A stretch of DNA of 64,000 bases from Leptothrix cholodnii SP-6 (GCF_000019785.1 NC_010524.1:2902001-2966000); one strand, 5' to 3'; shown: positions 17,125-27,509, counted from the first letter of the stretch. Numbers and translations: made by a program. Notes: generated by a model from the letters alone, not told the origin.

Positions 17125-17911
17125 ACCAGACTCCCGCCAGCCAGCCGAGGTAGGCCGCCAGCTCGCACAACTGCTGCGCCGCGCCGAGCGTGTCGCCGGT
17201 GTAGCCGCCCAGGCGCTGCCGGTACCAGCGCACGCAGAACGCCGCCAGCGCGATCACGCCGAGTGCGGCGCAGGCCAGCGTGAACGCCGACGCTCCTAGC
17301 CCCCACGCCGCCGCACAAGCCAGCGCGGCCCAGCCGAGCGCAGCCGCGAGGCCGGCGTCGGACACCTGCTGCGCCATCGGCTTGGCCTTGGCGTGTTCGG
17401 CGTCGCCGGCATAAGGCAGCAGCCGCAGCAAGGCCACCGGCACCGCACGCGACACCGCGTGCGCCCAGACCAGCGCGATCAAGGCTTGGACGCCGTCGAA
17501 ATCGGTCAACTCGTACAGCGCCACCGCCTTCAGCCCCAACACGCCGACCAGACCGAGCGCGCCGTAGCTGCCCAGCCGCGAGTCCTTCATGATGGTCAAG
17601 GCGCGCTCGCGGCTGACACTGCCGCCCAGGCCGTCGCAGGTGTCGGCCAGGCCGTCTTCGTGGAAACCGCCGGTCAGCCACACGGTGGCCGCCATGCTCA
17701 GGCCCACCGCCACCGACAGCGGCCAGACCTGCGCAGCCAGCCACAGCACCAGCGCCGCCACGCCCCCGACCCACGCGCCGACCAGCGGGTAATGCCGCGC
17801 GCTGGCGTGCATCCACTCCGGCGTGTAGCCCACCCAGGCCGGCACCGGCACGCGGGTGAAGAACTGCAGCGCGATGAAGAACAGCCGCGCTTCGTGGATC
17901 AGCGCGGCCAT
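17117..17911 (-). CDS. cobS: Adenosylcobinamide-GDP ribazoletransferase (cobalamin synthase)
   Basis: 264 residues with 6-7 membrane segments, integral to the inner membrane. The family motif G-G-F-H-E-D-G-L-A-D-T-C-D-G (metal and nucleotide binding) is at about residues 81-94, and 'DSRLGSYGALGLV' follows. It joins adenosylcobinamide-GDP to alpha-ribazole (or its phosphate) to give adenosylcobalamin (or its phosphate). The start used is the ATG whose A is also the last base of the cobT stop (TGATG), a classic coupled junction; a GUG one codon upstream is possible. Confidence 0.95.
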   Translation of the reverse strand: MAALIHEARLFFIALQFFTRVPVPAWVGYTPEWMHASARHYPLVGAWVGGVAALVLWLAAQVWPLSVAVGLSMAATVWLTGGFHEDGLADTCDGLGGSVSRERALTIMKDSRLGSYGALGLVGVLGLKAVALYELTDFDGVQALIALVWAHAVSRAVPVALLRLLPYAGDAEHAKAKPMAQQVSDAGLAAALGWAALACAAAWGLGASAFTLACAALGVIALAAFCVRWYRQRLGGYTGDTLGAAQQLCELAAYLGWLAGVWFE

Positions 17912-18990
17912 CACGGCTGCGGGGTCGATCCGGCGGCCGGTCCGGTCGAGGCATCAGTCGAGGCATCACTCACGCCGGCCGACTCGAAACTCGCCATCTC
18001 CGCCAGGATGCGACAGGCCGACTCCAGCAGCGGCCAGGCCAGCGCCGCGCCGGAACCTTCGCCCAGGCGCAGGCCGAGGTCGAGCAGCGGCCGCGCACCG
18101 AGCTGCGCCAGCAGCAGCGCATGGCCGGACTCGTCCGAACGGTGTGCGAACACGCAGCGCTGCAGCACCGCCGGCTGCAGCCGCGCGGCCACCAGCAAGG
18201 CGGCGCCGACGATGAAGCCGTCGATCAGGATCACGCGCCGTTCGGCGGCGGCCTGCAGCATGGCGCCGACCAGCATCGCGATCTCGAAACCGCCCATCGC
18301 GGCCAGCACGGCCAGCGGCTCGGTGGCGTCGACGTGATGGACCAGCACCTCGCCGAGCAGCGCGGTCTTGCGCGCCAGCGCGGCGTCGTCCAAGCCGGTG
18401 CCGCGGCCGACGCAGCGCCACAGCGGCTCGCCGCTCAGGCGCGCGAGCAGCAGCGCCGCCGCCGAGGTGTTGCCGATGCCCATCTCGCCCAGCGCCAGCG
18501 CATTACCCGGCAGGCCGCGCACCACCTCGCGGCCGGCGCGGATGGCCTGCTCGCACTGCACCGCGCTCATCGCCGGGCCGGCCAGCATGTCGGCGCTGCC
18601 GGGGCCGATCTTGCGCAGCAGCAGGCCGGGGCGCGGCGCGAAGTCGTGGCGCACGCCCGCGTCGACCACCGTCAGCGCCAGGCCGTGCTGGCGCGCCAGC
18701 ACGCTGACCGCCGCGCCGCCGGCGAGGAAGTTCTCGACCATCTGCCAGGTCACGTCGCTCGGATACGCCGACACGCCGCGCGCGGCCAGACCGTGATCGG
18801 CGGCGAACACCACCAGCTGCGGCTGCTCCAGCCGTGGCAGCGTGCGGCCCTGGATCAGCGCCAGCTGCAGCGCCAGCGCCTCCAGCCGGCCGAGCGCGCC
18901 CAGCGGCTTGGTCTTGCGGTCGATCTGCTGCTGTACCTGAGCGGCGAGGCTGGCGTCGTGGAGGTCTTCGAGGGTCGGGATCAGGTTCAT
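17911..18990 (-). CDS. cobT: Nicotinate-nucleotide-dimethylbenzimidazole phosphoribosyltransferase
   Basis: 359 residues. Conserved features include [12 protein letters not shown] near residue 26, '[16 protein letters not shown]', G-I-G-N-T-S near residue 180, and the catalytic Glu in '[15 protein letters not shown]' near residue 324. It transfers phosphoribose from nicotinate mononucleotide to the lower-ligand base to make alpha-ribazole-5'-phosphate, activating DMB for CobS. It ends in a 20-residue Ser/Thr/Ala-rich tail that is probably disordered. Translationally coupled to cobS. Confidence 0.95.
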   Translation of the reverse strand: MNLIPTLEDLHDASLAAQVQQQIDRKTKPLGALGRLEALALQLALIQGRTLPRLEQPQLVVFAADHGLAARGVSAYPSDVTWQMVENFLAGGAAVSVLARQHGLALTVVDAGVRHDFAPRPGLLLRKIGPGSADMLAGPAMSAVQCEQAIRAGREVVRGLPGNALALGEMGIGNTSAAALLLARLSGEPLWRCVGRGTGLDDAALARKTALLGEVLVHHVDATEPLAVLAAMGGFEIAMLVGAMLQAAAERRVILIDGFIVGAALLVAARLQPAVLQRCVFAHRSDESGHALLLAQLGARPLLDLGLRLGEGSGAALAWPLLESACRILAEMASFESAGVSDASTDASTGPAAGSTPQP

Positions 18991-19040
18991 GGCTGCGGGG
19001 CGTAGAGACGCCGTGGGTGCAAGACGTGGGATGGCGGCAA

Positions 19041-20582
19041 TCAGCCGGGTGGCTGCTTCGGGCTCAGCAGCCCGGCCAGCGCACCGAGGCTGAAATGCCG
19101 CTCGGCGAAATCGGCCAGGCCGTCGAAGACGCTGTCGAGCGTGCGGCAGCCGGCGCCGAACAGCGCCTGCAGCACGGCCGGCGATTCGAACAGGCCGTGC
19201 GTGTAGACGCCCAGCACCGAGCCGTTCTGCCAACCGATGGTGTCGCCGCACGTGCTGCGCAGCGCGGGCAGCGCCGACGCCATCGCCGGGTGCTGGATTG
19301 AGCGGCCGTTGTGGATCTCGTAGCCGTCGAAGGCGACGCCGGCCAACGCCGCCCAGACGCCGTGGGTGGCGCCGAACGAGGCGCGTGTCGGCCGCAACAA
19401 TTTGTGCGGATCGAACTGCGTCACCAGCGGCAGCAGGCCCAGGCCGGGGCCATTACCACCAAGCGCGTCGAAGCCGCCCTCGACGCCGTGCAGGTCGATC
19501 AGCGCTTCGCCCAGCATTTGCAGGCCGCCGCAGATGCCCAGCAGCGCGCCGCCGGCTGCGGCATGGCGGGCGATCGCCGCGTCGAGCCGCTGTGCGCGCA
19601 GCCAGGCGAGGTCGGCCTGGCTGTGTTTCGAGCCCGGCAGGATGACCCAGTCGGCGCGCTCCAGATCAGCCGGCTGGCGCGCCCAGACCAGTTGCACGCC
19701 CGGCAGGTTGCGCAGAGGCTGGAACTCGTCGAGGTTGCTGATGCGCGGGTAGGCGACGATGGCGATGCGCAGCCGCTGGGCGGCGTGGCCCGGCGCGGCC
19801 GTGTGTCCGCCCGGCTCGTACAGGCCGTCTTCCTCGGGCAGGCCGTGCTCGCGCCACATCGGCAGCACGCCGATCGTCGGCACGCCGGTCAGCGCCTGCA
19901 GTTGTTCGGGCCCGGGCGCCAGCAAGGCCGCGTCGCCGCGAAAACGGTTCAGCACGAAGCCGCGGATCAGCGCGCGCTCGTCGGCCGGCAGCAGCTGATG
20001 CGTGCCGTAGAGGTGGGCGAAGGCGCCGCCGCGGTCGATGTCGGTGATCACCAGGCAAGCGGCTTGCGCCGCCAGTGCGGTGCGCATGTTGACGTAGTCG
20101 CTGGCGTGCAGGTTGATCTCGGCGGGCGAGCCGGCGCCTTCGATCACGACCACGTCGTTGTGGGCCATCAGCTGCTGCAAGGCGGCGCGGGCGTGTGGCC
20201 AGAGCGCCTCGCTGCGCTCGCGCCACGGCACCTCGGCCAAGTCACGGCGCACCTCGCCCAGCACCACCACCTGGCTGCGCGTGTCGGCCTCGGGCTTGAG
20301 CAGCACCGGGTTGTGCATCACGCCGGGCACGCAGCGCGCGGCCAGGGCCTGGAAATACTGCGCGCTGCCGATCTCGCCCATGGGCTGCGCGCCGTCCGCG
20401 CCGATCAGGCCGGGCACGACACGGGCGTTGTTGCTCATGTTCTGGGCCTTGAACGGCGCCACTTTCAGGCCCTGGCGCGCATACCAGCGGCACAGCGCGG
20501 TGGCCAGCCAGCTCTTGCCGGCGCCGCTGCTGGTGCCCAGCACCATGACGGCACGGGCCGGCGATCGGACCAGGTCGGACAT
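19041..20582 (-). CDS. cobQ: Cobyric acid synthase (glutamine-dependent)
   Basis: 513 residues. The N-terminal P-loop-type synthetase domain begins '[13 protein letters not shown]' with '[11 protein letters not shown]' following; the C-terminal class I amidotransferase domain has the nucleophile Cys in [12 protein letters not shown] (about 350) and the catalytic His within '[11 protein letters not shown]' or near the C-terminal 'GVYTHGLFE'. It amidates four side chains of adenosylcobyrinic a,c-diamide using glutamine and ATP. Its presence implies that the organism works on corrin-ring intermediates and not only salvaged cobinamide, although no earlier corrin-ring genes are in this window. It is 15 bases downstream of btuD. 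Confidence 0.95.
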   Translation of the reverse strand: MSDLVRSPARAVMVLGTSSGAGKSWLATALCRWYARQGLKVAPFKAQNMSNNARVVPGLIGADGAQPMGEIGSAQYFQALAARCVPGVMHNPVLLKPEADTRSQVVVLGEVRRDLAEVPWRERSEALWPHARAALQQLMAHNDVVVIEGAGSPAEINLHASDYVNMRTALAAQAACLVITDIDRGGAFAHLYGTHQLLPADERALIRGFVLNRFRGDAALLAPGPEQLQALTGVPTIGVLPMWREHGLPEEDGLYEPGGHTAAPGHAAQRLRIAIVAYPRISNLDEFQPLRNLPGVQLVWARQPADLERADWVILPGSKHSQADLAWLRAQRLDAAIARHAAAGGALLGICGGLQMLGEALIDLHGVEGGFDALGGNGPGLGLLPLVTQFDPHKLLRPTRASFGATHGVWAALAGVAFDGYEIHNGRSIQHPAMASALPALRSTCGDTIGWQNGSVLGVYTHGLFESPAVLQALFGAGCRTLDSVFDGLADFAERHFSLGALAGLLSPKQPPG

Positions 20583-20597
20583 CGATGGATTCCTCGA

Positions 20598-21391
<794 letters not shown>

Positions 21392-21395
<4 letters not shown>

Positions 21396-22399
21396 CCCAG
21401 CCCCCGCCGATGCAGCAGCCACAGCAGATAGAGCCCGCCCAGCACGGCGGTCAGCACGCCCACCGGCAGCTCCTGCGGCGCGATCACGCAGCGTGCGGCC
21501 ACGTCGGCCAGCAGCAGCAGGGCGCCGCCCATCGCGGCGCTCGCAGCGAGTCGATAGCCGTGCGTCGCGTGCACGAAGCGCCGCACCAGATGCGGCGCGA
21601 CCAGCCCGACAAACGCCACCAGCCCGGCCTGCGCCACCGCCGTGCCGGTCGCCAGCGCCATCAGCACGACCAGCGCGGCGCGCAGGCGCGGCAGCGACAG
21701 GCCGAGGCTGCTGGCGCTGTCTTCGCCCAGACTGAGTGCATCGAGCGTGCGCGCCAGCCGCCAGGCCAGCGGCAGCGTCGCGGCCAGCGCCGCGGCCAGC
21801 AGCGCCACGCTCGGCCAGCCGAGAAAGCCGGTGCTGCCGAGCAGAAACGCCTGCTTGCCGCGCAAGGCGGCGGGCGACACCATCGTCACCAGATCGTTGA
21901 GCGCGCCCAGCACCACACCCACCACCACGCCGGCCAGCAGCAGCCGGGTGGTGTGTTCGGCGCCGCGGGCGAGCATCAGCGTCAGGCTCACGCCCAGCAG
22001 CGCGCCGCCGAACGCCGCGCCGACCAGGCCGAAACGCGCCAGCAGTTCGGCGCCCGCCAGGCTCAGCCCGCTGCCGACCAGGCTGCCGGCGGCCAGCACC
22101 AGCACCACGCCGAGCGATGCACCGGCCGCCGAGCCGAGCAGGTACGGATCGGCCAGCGGATTGCGGAACAGCCCCTGCGCGATCGCGCCGGACAGCCCGA
22201 ACAGCGCGCCCACCAGCCAGGCACCGAGCGTGCGCGGGGCGCGGATCTGCCAGACGATCAGCTCGGCGGTCGGGTCGTCGAGCGAGGGCAGGCGCCAGCC
22301 CTCGCTGCCGGCCAGCAGGCCCGCGAAGCTGCCGGCCAGCGCGATCAGCAGCAGCGCCCAGGCCAGGCGCTGTCGGCGCTGGCGTTCGAGTTCGCTCAT
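21392..22399 (-). CDS. btuC: Vitamin B12 ABC transporter permease
   Basis: 335 residues with about ten membrane segments of the FecCD/BtuC family. Family stretches include 'IRAPRTLGAWLVGALFGLSG', 'QGLFRNPLADPYLLGSAAGA', 'LGEDSASSLGL' (coupling region) and 'GLVAFVGLVAPHLVRRFV'. The ATG overlaps the btuF stop (ATGA), and the stop overlaps the btuD start (ATGA). It forms the inner-membrane channel of the importer. Confidence 0.94.
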
Positions 22400-23307
22400 T
22401 TCGATGTTCCGTTGCCGCCGGGTACGGGCGCGGCCAGCCGGCCGAGGCAGGCGGCGATCAGCAAGGCGCCCTCGCCCAGCCTCGGGCCGGGGCGCACCAG
22501 CATGTCGTAGTCGGCGGGCGCGAAGGCGCAGGTGCGCCGGCGCTGCAGCGCCCGCAGGTGCGACCAACCCGGGCGCTGCGGCATCGCGGCCAGGTCGTGC
22601 GTCACCGCCATCACGAGGTCGGGTTGGGCACGCAGCACGAACTCGGGGTTGAGCTTGGGGAACGGGCCCAGTTCGGGGCCGATGATGTGGGCCAGGCCGA
22701 GCTGCGTCAGCGTCTGGCCGACGAAGGACACCGCCCCGGCCGCATAGGGCGCGGCATCGACCTCGAAATAGACCCGCTGGCCGCGCCAGGCCGGCGGCAC
22801 CTGCGCGGTGGCGCGCCGCACCTGGCTGTCGATCTGTTGCCACAGCAGTTCGGCCTGGCCGGGGCGACCGAGCAGCGTGGCCAGCGTGGCGAGGCCGGCG
22901 CGCAGCTCGGTGTGGTCGACCGGTTCGAGCGCCAGCACCTTCAGGCCCAGCGCCTCCAGCCGCTCGATCGCGCGGCTCGAACGCGCCGCCAGCACGACGT
23001 CGGGCCGCAGCGCGACGATGGCCTCGATCTGCGCGTCCTCCAGCCCGCCGAGCTTGGGCAGGCGGCGCACCGCGTCGGGCCAGTTGGAATAACGGTCGAC
23101 CCCGACCAGTCGCTCGCAGGCACCGAGCGCGCAGACGCTTTCGGTCAGCGAGGGCATCAGGCTGACGATGCGCTGCGGCGGCCTCTCGAATGTCAGACGG
23201 TGGCCGCGTTCGTCGGCCACGCTGATGGCGGCCTGCGCGACGGCGCCGAGGCCGAGGCACAGCCCGATCAGCAGCAGCCACGCGCGGCAACCGCCCGACA
23301 GGCTCAT
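22396..23307 (-). CDS. btuF: Periplasmic cobalamin-binding protein
   Basis: 303 residues with a signal peptide at 1-27 (cleavage near A-Q-A) and the class III two-lobe fold: 'RIVSLMPSLTESVCALGACE', 'EAIVALRPDVVLAARSS', a long backbone helix, and a C-lobe with 'LVMAVTHDLAAMPQRPGW'. It delivers corrinoid to BtuCD. It overlaps cobU upstream and btuC downstream by ATGA junctions, so the three are translationally coupled. Confidence 0.92.
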   Translation of the reverse strand: MSLSGGCRAWLLLIGLCLGLGAVAQAAISVADERGHRLTFERPPQRIVSLMPSLTESVCALGACERLVGVDRYSNWPDAVRRLPKLGGLEDAQIEAIVALRPDVVLAARSSRAIERLEALGLKVLALEPVDHTELRAGLATLATLLGRPGQAELLWQQIDSQVRRATAQVPPAWRGQRVYFEVDAAPYAAGAVSFVGQTLTQLGLAHIIGPELGPFPKLNPEFVLRAQPDLVMAVTHDLAAMPQRPGWSHLRALQRRRTCAFAPADYDMLVRPGPRLGEGALLIAACLGRLAAPVPGGNGTSK

Positions 23308-23879
23308 GACGACGCCCCCGGCTTGATCGTCAACGGCAGCCCCGCCACCATCAGCGTGACGCGGCTGCAGCACTGCGCCAGATCCTGGTGCAGGCGGCCG
23401 AGTTCGTCGACGAAGCGGCGCGCCTCGGCACGCATGGGCGACAGGCCGAGGCCGATCTCGTTGGACACCAGCACCAGCGGGCCGGGCACGGATTCGACCG
23501 CCGCCATCAGCGCCGCGCGCTGCGCGGCCCAGCCGGCTTCGTCCACATCGCCGGCCATCGGCATCAGCCAGTTGGTCAGCCACAGCGTCAGGCAGTCGAC
23601 CAGCACCAGGCAGCCCGGGTCGCTGAGGCGGGCAATGGCGCAGGCGAGGTCGAGCGGTTCCTCGATCGTCGCCAGCGCCGGCACGTGGACGCCGCGGTCC
23701 GACCGGTGACGGGCGATGCGCGCGCGCATCTCGTCGTCACCGGCCAGCGCGGTGGCCACCAGCACGGCACGCTGGCCCGGCAGCGCCAGCCAGGTGGCAG
23801 CGCGCTGCTCGGCGCAGCGCGACTTGCCACTTTTCTGGCCGCCGAGGATCAGCTCATGCAAGGCAGCGGCGGATCTCAT
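23304..23879 (-). CDS. cobU: Adenosylcobinamide kinase / adenosylcobinamide-phosphate guanylyltransferase
   Basis: 191 residues. P-loop L-I-L-G-G-Q-K-S-G-K-S at residues 10-20, the guanylylated-His segment near 'IARHRSDRG', V-D-C-L-T-L-W-L-T-N-W-L (Walker B-like) and V-S-N-E-I-G-L-G near residue 140. It phosphorylates adenosylcobinamide and adds GMP to give adenosylcobinamide-GDP, the substrate of CobS. It starts 11 bases after btuB and ends in an ATGA overlap with btuF. Confidence 0.95.
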   Translation of the reverse strand: MRSAAALHELILGGQKSGKSRCAEQRAATWLALPGQRAVLVATALAGDDEMRARIARHRSDRGVHVPALATIEEPLDLACAIARLSDPGCLVLVDCLTLWLTNWLMPMAGDVDEAGWAAQRAALMAAVESVPGPLVLVSNEIGLGLSPMRAEARRFVDELGRLHQDLAQCCSRVTLMVAGLPLTIKPGASS

Positions 23880-23890
23880 GGCGGCAGCGG

Positions 23891-25807
23891 TCAGAACGAC
23901 ATCCGGGCCGAGGCCAACACGGCGCGGCCGGGCTCGGGGTAGATCGCCGTGACCTGGCCCGCCGCACAGCCGAAGGCCTGCGTGGTGTACTGGCGATCGG
24001 CGGCGTTGGCCATCGCCAGGCTCAGCTCCAGCTTGGGCAGCCGCCACGCGTAACGCAAGTCCAGCGTGGTCGCGGCCTCCATGCGGCAGCTGTTGGCAGC
24101 GGTCGGGAACTGGGTGCCGGTGTAAACCAGGTCGGCGCCCAGGTGATGCTGCGGCAGGAACTGCCAGCTGGCGCCGACCGAGGCGTTGCGGCGCGCCGCC
24201 AGCGGGATGTCGCGGCCGGCGTTGGCCCCGGCGTCGAAACGCGAACGGCGCAGCGCACCGGCGGCGCGCAGGTCGACGCTGGCGTTCAGCACGTGGCTGG
24301 CCTCGAACTCCAGGCCGGCGCGACGGGTGCGTTCGAAGTTGACGTTCTGGAACGTCGCACCGTCGAAGCCGATCTCGTCGCTCAGGCGGCTGCGGTAGAT
24401 GCGGGCCTCGAAGCGGCTGTCGCTGCCACGCCAGCGCGTGCCGAGCTCCAGGTCGCGCGAGGTCTGCGGCCGCAGGCCGGCATTGCTGAGCTCGTCGGCG
24501 TTGGGCAGGCGGAAGCTGGTGCCCCAGCGCGCATAGACCTGGGTCTGCGCGGTGACGGGGTGGACCGCGCCGATCTCCCAGGCGTTGATCCCGTCGGACA
24601 CGCTGGCCGGGCCGGCAAAGGTGTTGGCATCCTTGTCGACCTGCTCGCGCCGCAGGCCGGCCGACAGGCTGCTGCCGTTGGCCAGGGTCAGCTCGTCCTT
24701 GACGTAGATGCCGCGGTTGCGCTGCACGTCCGGCAAGCCCGTCGGCAGCACGTCGCGCTCCCAGCGCGCATGGTCGATGCCGAAGCGGAGCTGGTTGCGC
24801 AGGCTGGCGATGCGGCCGACGTGGCGGGCACGCACGCCGGCGGTACTGGCGTCGACGTCGTAGTCGAAAGGAAAGCCGCCGTTGATGCTGCGCAGCTCCT
24901 TGTGGCGCGTGCCGAGGTCGAACGCGAGCTCCCAGTCGCCGCCCTTGTATTCGGCGGTGAGGGTGCTGCGACGGGCGTCGATGCGGCCATGGTCGGTCAG
25001 GCTGGACGCCTGGCTGGGGTCGGCGGCGTACTGCGCGGTGCTCAAGGCGCCGGGCAGGCCGGTGGCGAGGCTGTCGGCGGCATGGCGCGCCACGACCCGC
25101 AGCTGATCGAGCTGCCACTGAGCCGCCAGCGAGACGCCGCTGACCGCCGACGCGAAGTTGTCGCGGTGGTTGTCGGCCAGGCGGCGCTGGGCGGCGAGGT
25201 CGAAGCTGAAATCGCCCGCATTGACGGTGGCCGCGCCACGCAGTTCACGCCGGCCCTGCGTGCCACCGGCAGCGTAGACCTGCGCCTGGTCGGCGCGAGC
25301 CACGCCGCGGCCGGCCTTGGTGGTGATGACGATCGCGCCGGCGGTGGCGCCCTCGCCATAAAGCACGGCGCTGCTGCCGCGCAGCACCTCGATGCGTTCG
25401 ACGGTCTCGATCGGGATGCCGGCCAGGCGGGTGCCGCCGAGGTCACCCTCGCTGATGCGGATGCCGTCGACCACGATCGCCATGTTGTTGTCGGAGGTGC
25501 TGCCGAAGCCGCGCAGGTCGAGCGCGTATTCGCCACCGCCGTTGAGGTCGAGCCGGCCGGCCACGCCGAGCTGGCGCATCACCGCCTCGTTGATCGTGGT
25601 GTAGCCGCCGCGGCGGATCTGTTCGGCCGTGATCACGCTGATGCCGATCGGCTGGGCGTCGGCTTCATCTGCAAAACGGGTGCCGGTGATCAGCACCGGA
25701 TCGAGCGCAGCTCGTGCGACGGCGGTGCCGCTGACAGCCGAGATCGCAGCCAGGCACAGGACGCGCAGGGCCGACGGCGCATGGCGCGCCTGGAGGTTGA
25801 ACTTCAT
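23891..25807 (-). CDS. btuB: TonB-dependent vitamin B12 receptor
   Basis: 638 residues with a signal peptide ending A-R-A near residue 33, a TonB-box-like D-P-V-L-I-T-G-T-R-F, a plug domain ('EAVMRQLGVAGRLDLNGGGE', 'IPIETVERIEVLRGSSAVLY') and a 22-strand barrel ending in Phe (R-M-S-F), the normal BAM signal. E. coli BtuB is of similar size (614). A cobalamin riboswitch sits directly upstream, so transcription or translation should fall when B12 is plentiful. It is the first gene of the cobalamin run that continues through cobC. Confidence 0.93.
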   Translation of the reverse strand: MKFNLQARHAPSALRVLCLAAISAVSGTAVARAALDPVLITGTRFADEADAQPIGISVITAEQIRRGGYTTINEAVMRQLGVAGRLDLNGGGEYALDLRGFGSTSDNNMAIVVDGIRISEGDLGGTRLAGIPIETVERIEVLRGSSAVLYGEGATAGAIVITTKAGRGVARADQAQVYAAGGTQGRRELRGAATVNAGDFSFDLAAQRRLADNHRDNFASAVSGVSLAAQWQLDQLRVVARHAADSLATGLPGALSTAQYAADPSQASSLTDHGRIDARRSTLTAEYKGGDWELAFDLGTRHKELRSINGGFPFDYDVDASTAGVRARHVGRIASLRNQLRFGIDHARWERDVLPTGLPDVQRNRGIYVKDELTLANGSSLSAGLRREQVDKDANTFAGPASVSDGINAWEIGAVHPVTAQTQVYARWGTSFRLPNADELSNAGLRPQTSRDLELGTRWRGSDSRFEARIYRSRLSDEIGFDGATFQNVNFERTRRAGLEFEASHVLNASVDLRAAGALRRSRFDAGANAGRDIPLAARRNASVGASWQFLPQHHLGADLVYTGTQFPTAANSCRMEAATTLDLRYAWRLPKLELSLAMANAADRQYTTQAFGCAAGQVTAIYPEPGRAVLASARMSF

Positions 25808-25889
25808 GGGATAGACAAGGACAGGTTGCCCGCAGCCTGCTTCCCCGCAGGTGCTTGCGACGTGGACAGCGCGCATGGCACGCGTCCCC

Positions 25890-26086
25890 CTGTTGGCCGG
25901 TATCCGGGCTGGCGGAACAACCCCTGCGACCTTCCCGGCATCTGTCGAAACCAGTGGCTGAGCACAGGAGCGGGCAAGGCTTGAAAGCCCGGCCGTCCGC
26001 TTACCGTTGCGGGGGCAGCGCAGGTTGGGTGTGGCCCGTGGGGCGTGACCTTCCTGCTTCCCGTTTAACCGCGCTGCCGTGAACGG
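25890..26086 (-). ncRNA. Cobalamin riboswitch
   Basis: Read on the minus strand, the leader has the conserved cobalamin aptamer elements in order: GGTTAAACGGGAA (26070-26058), the core GCTGCCCCCGCAACGGTAAG near 26018-25999, the B12 box AGCCACTGG (about 25959-25951), GCCGGGAAGGTCGCAGGGG (25939-25921), and a closing GCCCGGATACCGGCC segment. About 80 bases separate it from the btuB ATG; this stretch holds a CCTGCGGGG...CAGG helix but no T-tract, so control of ribosome access is more likely than termination. The stretch between the aptamer and the zapB-like gene (26087-26207) holds the divergent promoters. Confidence 0.93.
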
Positions 26087-26207
26087 CGGGCGCGAGCACC
26101 AACGTGAGGGAGTGTAAACGTGCGCTGTCGCGGCCTCCGAACCCGCCACTACAATGATTCCGCTTGGCAATGACGCTGTTGCGTCCACGCCGCTAGCCAC
26201 ACTGCGC

Positions 26208-26435
26208 ATGTCCACCATCGAAGATCTAGCCGACCGGGTTGAACGCCTGCTGATGCGCCACGAAGAGCTCAAGCGCACCAACGCCCTGCTTGAACAGCAG
26301 ATCGCCTCGGTTGCTGCCGAACGCGACAACCTGCGTTCCAGACTGGCCGCCGCGCGCAACCGCATCGACGCGCTGATCGAACGCCTGCCGGTGTCCGATT
26401 TCGACCACGACAAGTCGGCCGGGAGCGGCGCATGA
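26208..26435 (+). CDS. ZapB-like coiled-coil protein (TIGR02449 type)
   Basis: 75 residues from the ATG at M-S-T-I-E-D-L; a longer frame begins 18 codons earlier. Almost the whole chain is one coiled coil ('RVERLLMRHEELKRTNALLE' and 'ERDNLRSRLAAARNRIDALI'). The same small protein precedes zapA in many beta- and gammaproteobacteria and is thought to help Z-ring organisation. It ends in an ATGA overlap with zapA. A TACAAT -10-like hexamer lies at 26150-26155. Confidence 0.82.
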   Translation: MSTIEDLADRVERLLMRHEELKRTNALLEQQIASVAAERDNLRSRLAAARNRIDALIERLPVSDFDHDKSAGSGA

Positions 26436-26758
26436 AGCAGATGGAAGTGACGATCATGGGCCAGAGCTACATCCTGGCCTGCCCCGATGGCCGGGCGGTC
26501 GAGTTGCTCGAGGCCGTCTCCAGCGTCGACCGCGAGATGTGCGGCATCCGCGATGCCGGCAAGGTCAAGGCGCGTGAACGCATTGCCGTGCTGGCCGCAC
26601 TGAACCTCGCCTACGCGCTGGCCGAACAGGCCCGCGCACCGATTGCTGCCGCCCCCCCGGCGCCGGCCGGTGCACCGTTCGATCCGGGCTCGGTCGACAT
26701 CGATGCGCTGGTCCACCGCGTCGACGCCGCGCTCAGCGGCGACGGTCAATTGCTCTGA
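26432..26758 (+). CDS. zapA: Cell division protein ZapA
   Basis: 108 residues. The ZapA fold begins 'MEVTIMGQSYILACP', where the internal M-G-x-x-Y motif is typical, followed by a long helix ('RERIAVLAALNLAYALAEQA') that forms the tetramer coiled coil. It bundles FtsZ protofilaments at midcell. Start overlaps the zapB-like stop. The order zapA then 6S RNA is conserved in proteobacteria and supports the call. Confidence 0.92.
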   Translation: MKQMEVTIMGQSYILACPDGRAVELLEAVSSVDREMCGIRDAGKVKARERIAVLAALNLAYALAEQARAPIAAAPPAPAGAPFDPGSVDIDALVHRVDAALSGDGQLL

Positions 26759-26793
26759 TCGCCAGGCGCTCGCCAAGGCCGCGGTGGCTGGCC

Positions 26794-26799
26794 TAGAAT
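26794..26799 (+). promoter_or_regulatory. -10 element of the 6S RNA promoter
   Basis: TAGAAT lies 8 bases before the first base of the predicted 6S closing stem. A 4/6 match to the -35 consensus (TCGCCA, 26770-26775) is 18 bases upstream. Fits a sigma-70 promoter for ssrS. Confidence 0.6.
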
Positions 26800-26806
26800 C
26801 CGTTCC

Positions 26807-26982
26807 GTCCACTGCGTTCGCGAAGGTTTTATATTTCCTTGAACCGATGCTCTCGCGAGCCTGGGCTTGGAAATCGCCAAGTTGGTGTGATCGTCTCGCG
26901 TCAGATGAACCCGAAATTTGGCTGACCTCGCCCACCTGAATCCCCCTGGGTTCAGGAATGCGGCCTTTGGTTCGCGGTGGAC
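26807..26982 (+). ncRNA. ssrS: 6S RNA
   Basis: About 176 bases directly after zapA. The ends pair as a long closing stem: GTCCAC (26807-26812) with GTGGAC (26977-26982), then GCG with CGC, an internal bulge, and GAAGG with CCTTT. The middle can form the large open bubble that mimics an open promoter, with a GAACC / GGTTC helix and a CCTGAATCCCCCTGGGTTCAGG hairpin before the 3' arm. 6S RNA binds the sigma-70 holoenzyme and lowers transcription in stationary phase. Location (zapA-ssrS), length and closing stem support the call; fine structure was not computed. Confidence 0.82.
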
Positions 26983-27035
26983 ACCCTCCTTCCTTGCGCC
27001 GTCGGCGCTCCCGCTGATTTCCGTTGAGCCGGTAC

Positions 27036-27509
27036 ATGCCCGCGCGCCAATACTGGCTGATGAAAAGCGAGCCCGAAGAGTGCTCCATCGACACGCTGGC
27101 TCAGTCCGTGAGCCAGTGCCTGCCGTGGACCGGGGTGCGCAACTACCAGGCGCGCAATTTCATGCGCGACGCGATGCAGGTCGGCGACGGCGTGCTGTTC
27201 TATCACTCGTCGTGCCCGCAGCCGGGTGTCGCCGGGCTGGCTGAAGTGGCCTCTGCGGCCTACCTCGACGCCACCCAGTTCGACCCCGCCAGCCCCTACT
27301 TCGACGCCAGGTCGCAGCGCGAGGCACCCCGCTGGCTGCATGTCGACGTGCGCTTCGTGCGCAAGACCCGGCTGCTCGGTCTGGCCGAGATGCGCGCCCA
27401 GCCCGGCCTGGCCGGCATGACGCTGCTGCGCCCGGGCAATCGCCTGTCGATCACGCCGGTGACACCGGCCGAATGGCAACTCATTCTCGAACTGCTCGAA
27501 CGCACATGA
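27036..27509 (+). CDS. EVE-domain protein (modified-base reader fold)
   Basis: 157 residues from the ATG M-P-A-R-Q-Y-W-L; an upstream UUG start is less likely. The PUA-like EVE fold is recognised by Y-W-L-M-K-S-E-P near the N-terminus, 'WTGVRNYQARNFMRD', 'GDGVLFYHSS' and 'GMTLLRPGNRLSITPVTPAE'. Relatives bind modified bases in DNA or RNA; the biological role of this stand-alone form is not known. It follows the 6S RNA and overlaps the next gene by ATGA. Confidence 0.9.
   Translation: MPARQYWLMKSEPEECSIDTLAQSVSQCLPWTGVRNYQARNFMRDAMQVGDGVLFYHSSCPQPGVAGLAEVASAAYLDATQFDPASPYFDARSQREAPRWLHVDVRFVRKTRLLGLAEMRAQPGLAGMTLLRPGNRLSITPVTPAEWQLILELLERT

Noticed and set aside
17117..17969. Alternative overlapping frames in the cobS/cobC region
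   Set aside because: Arg/Ala-rich shadows of cobS; cobS itself has membrane segments and its catalytic motif.
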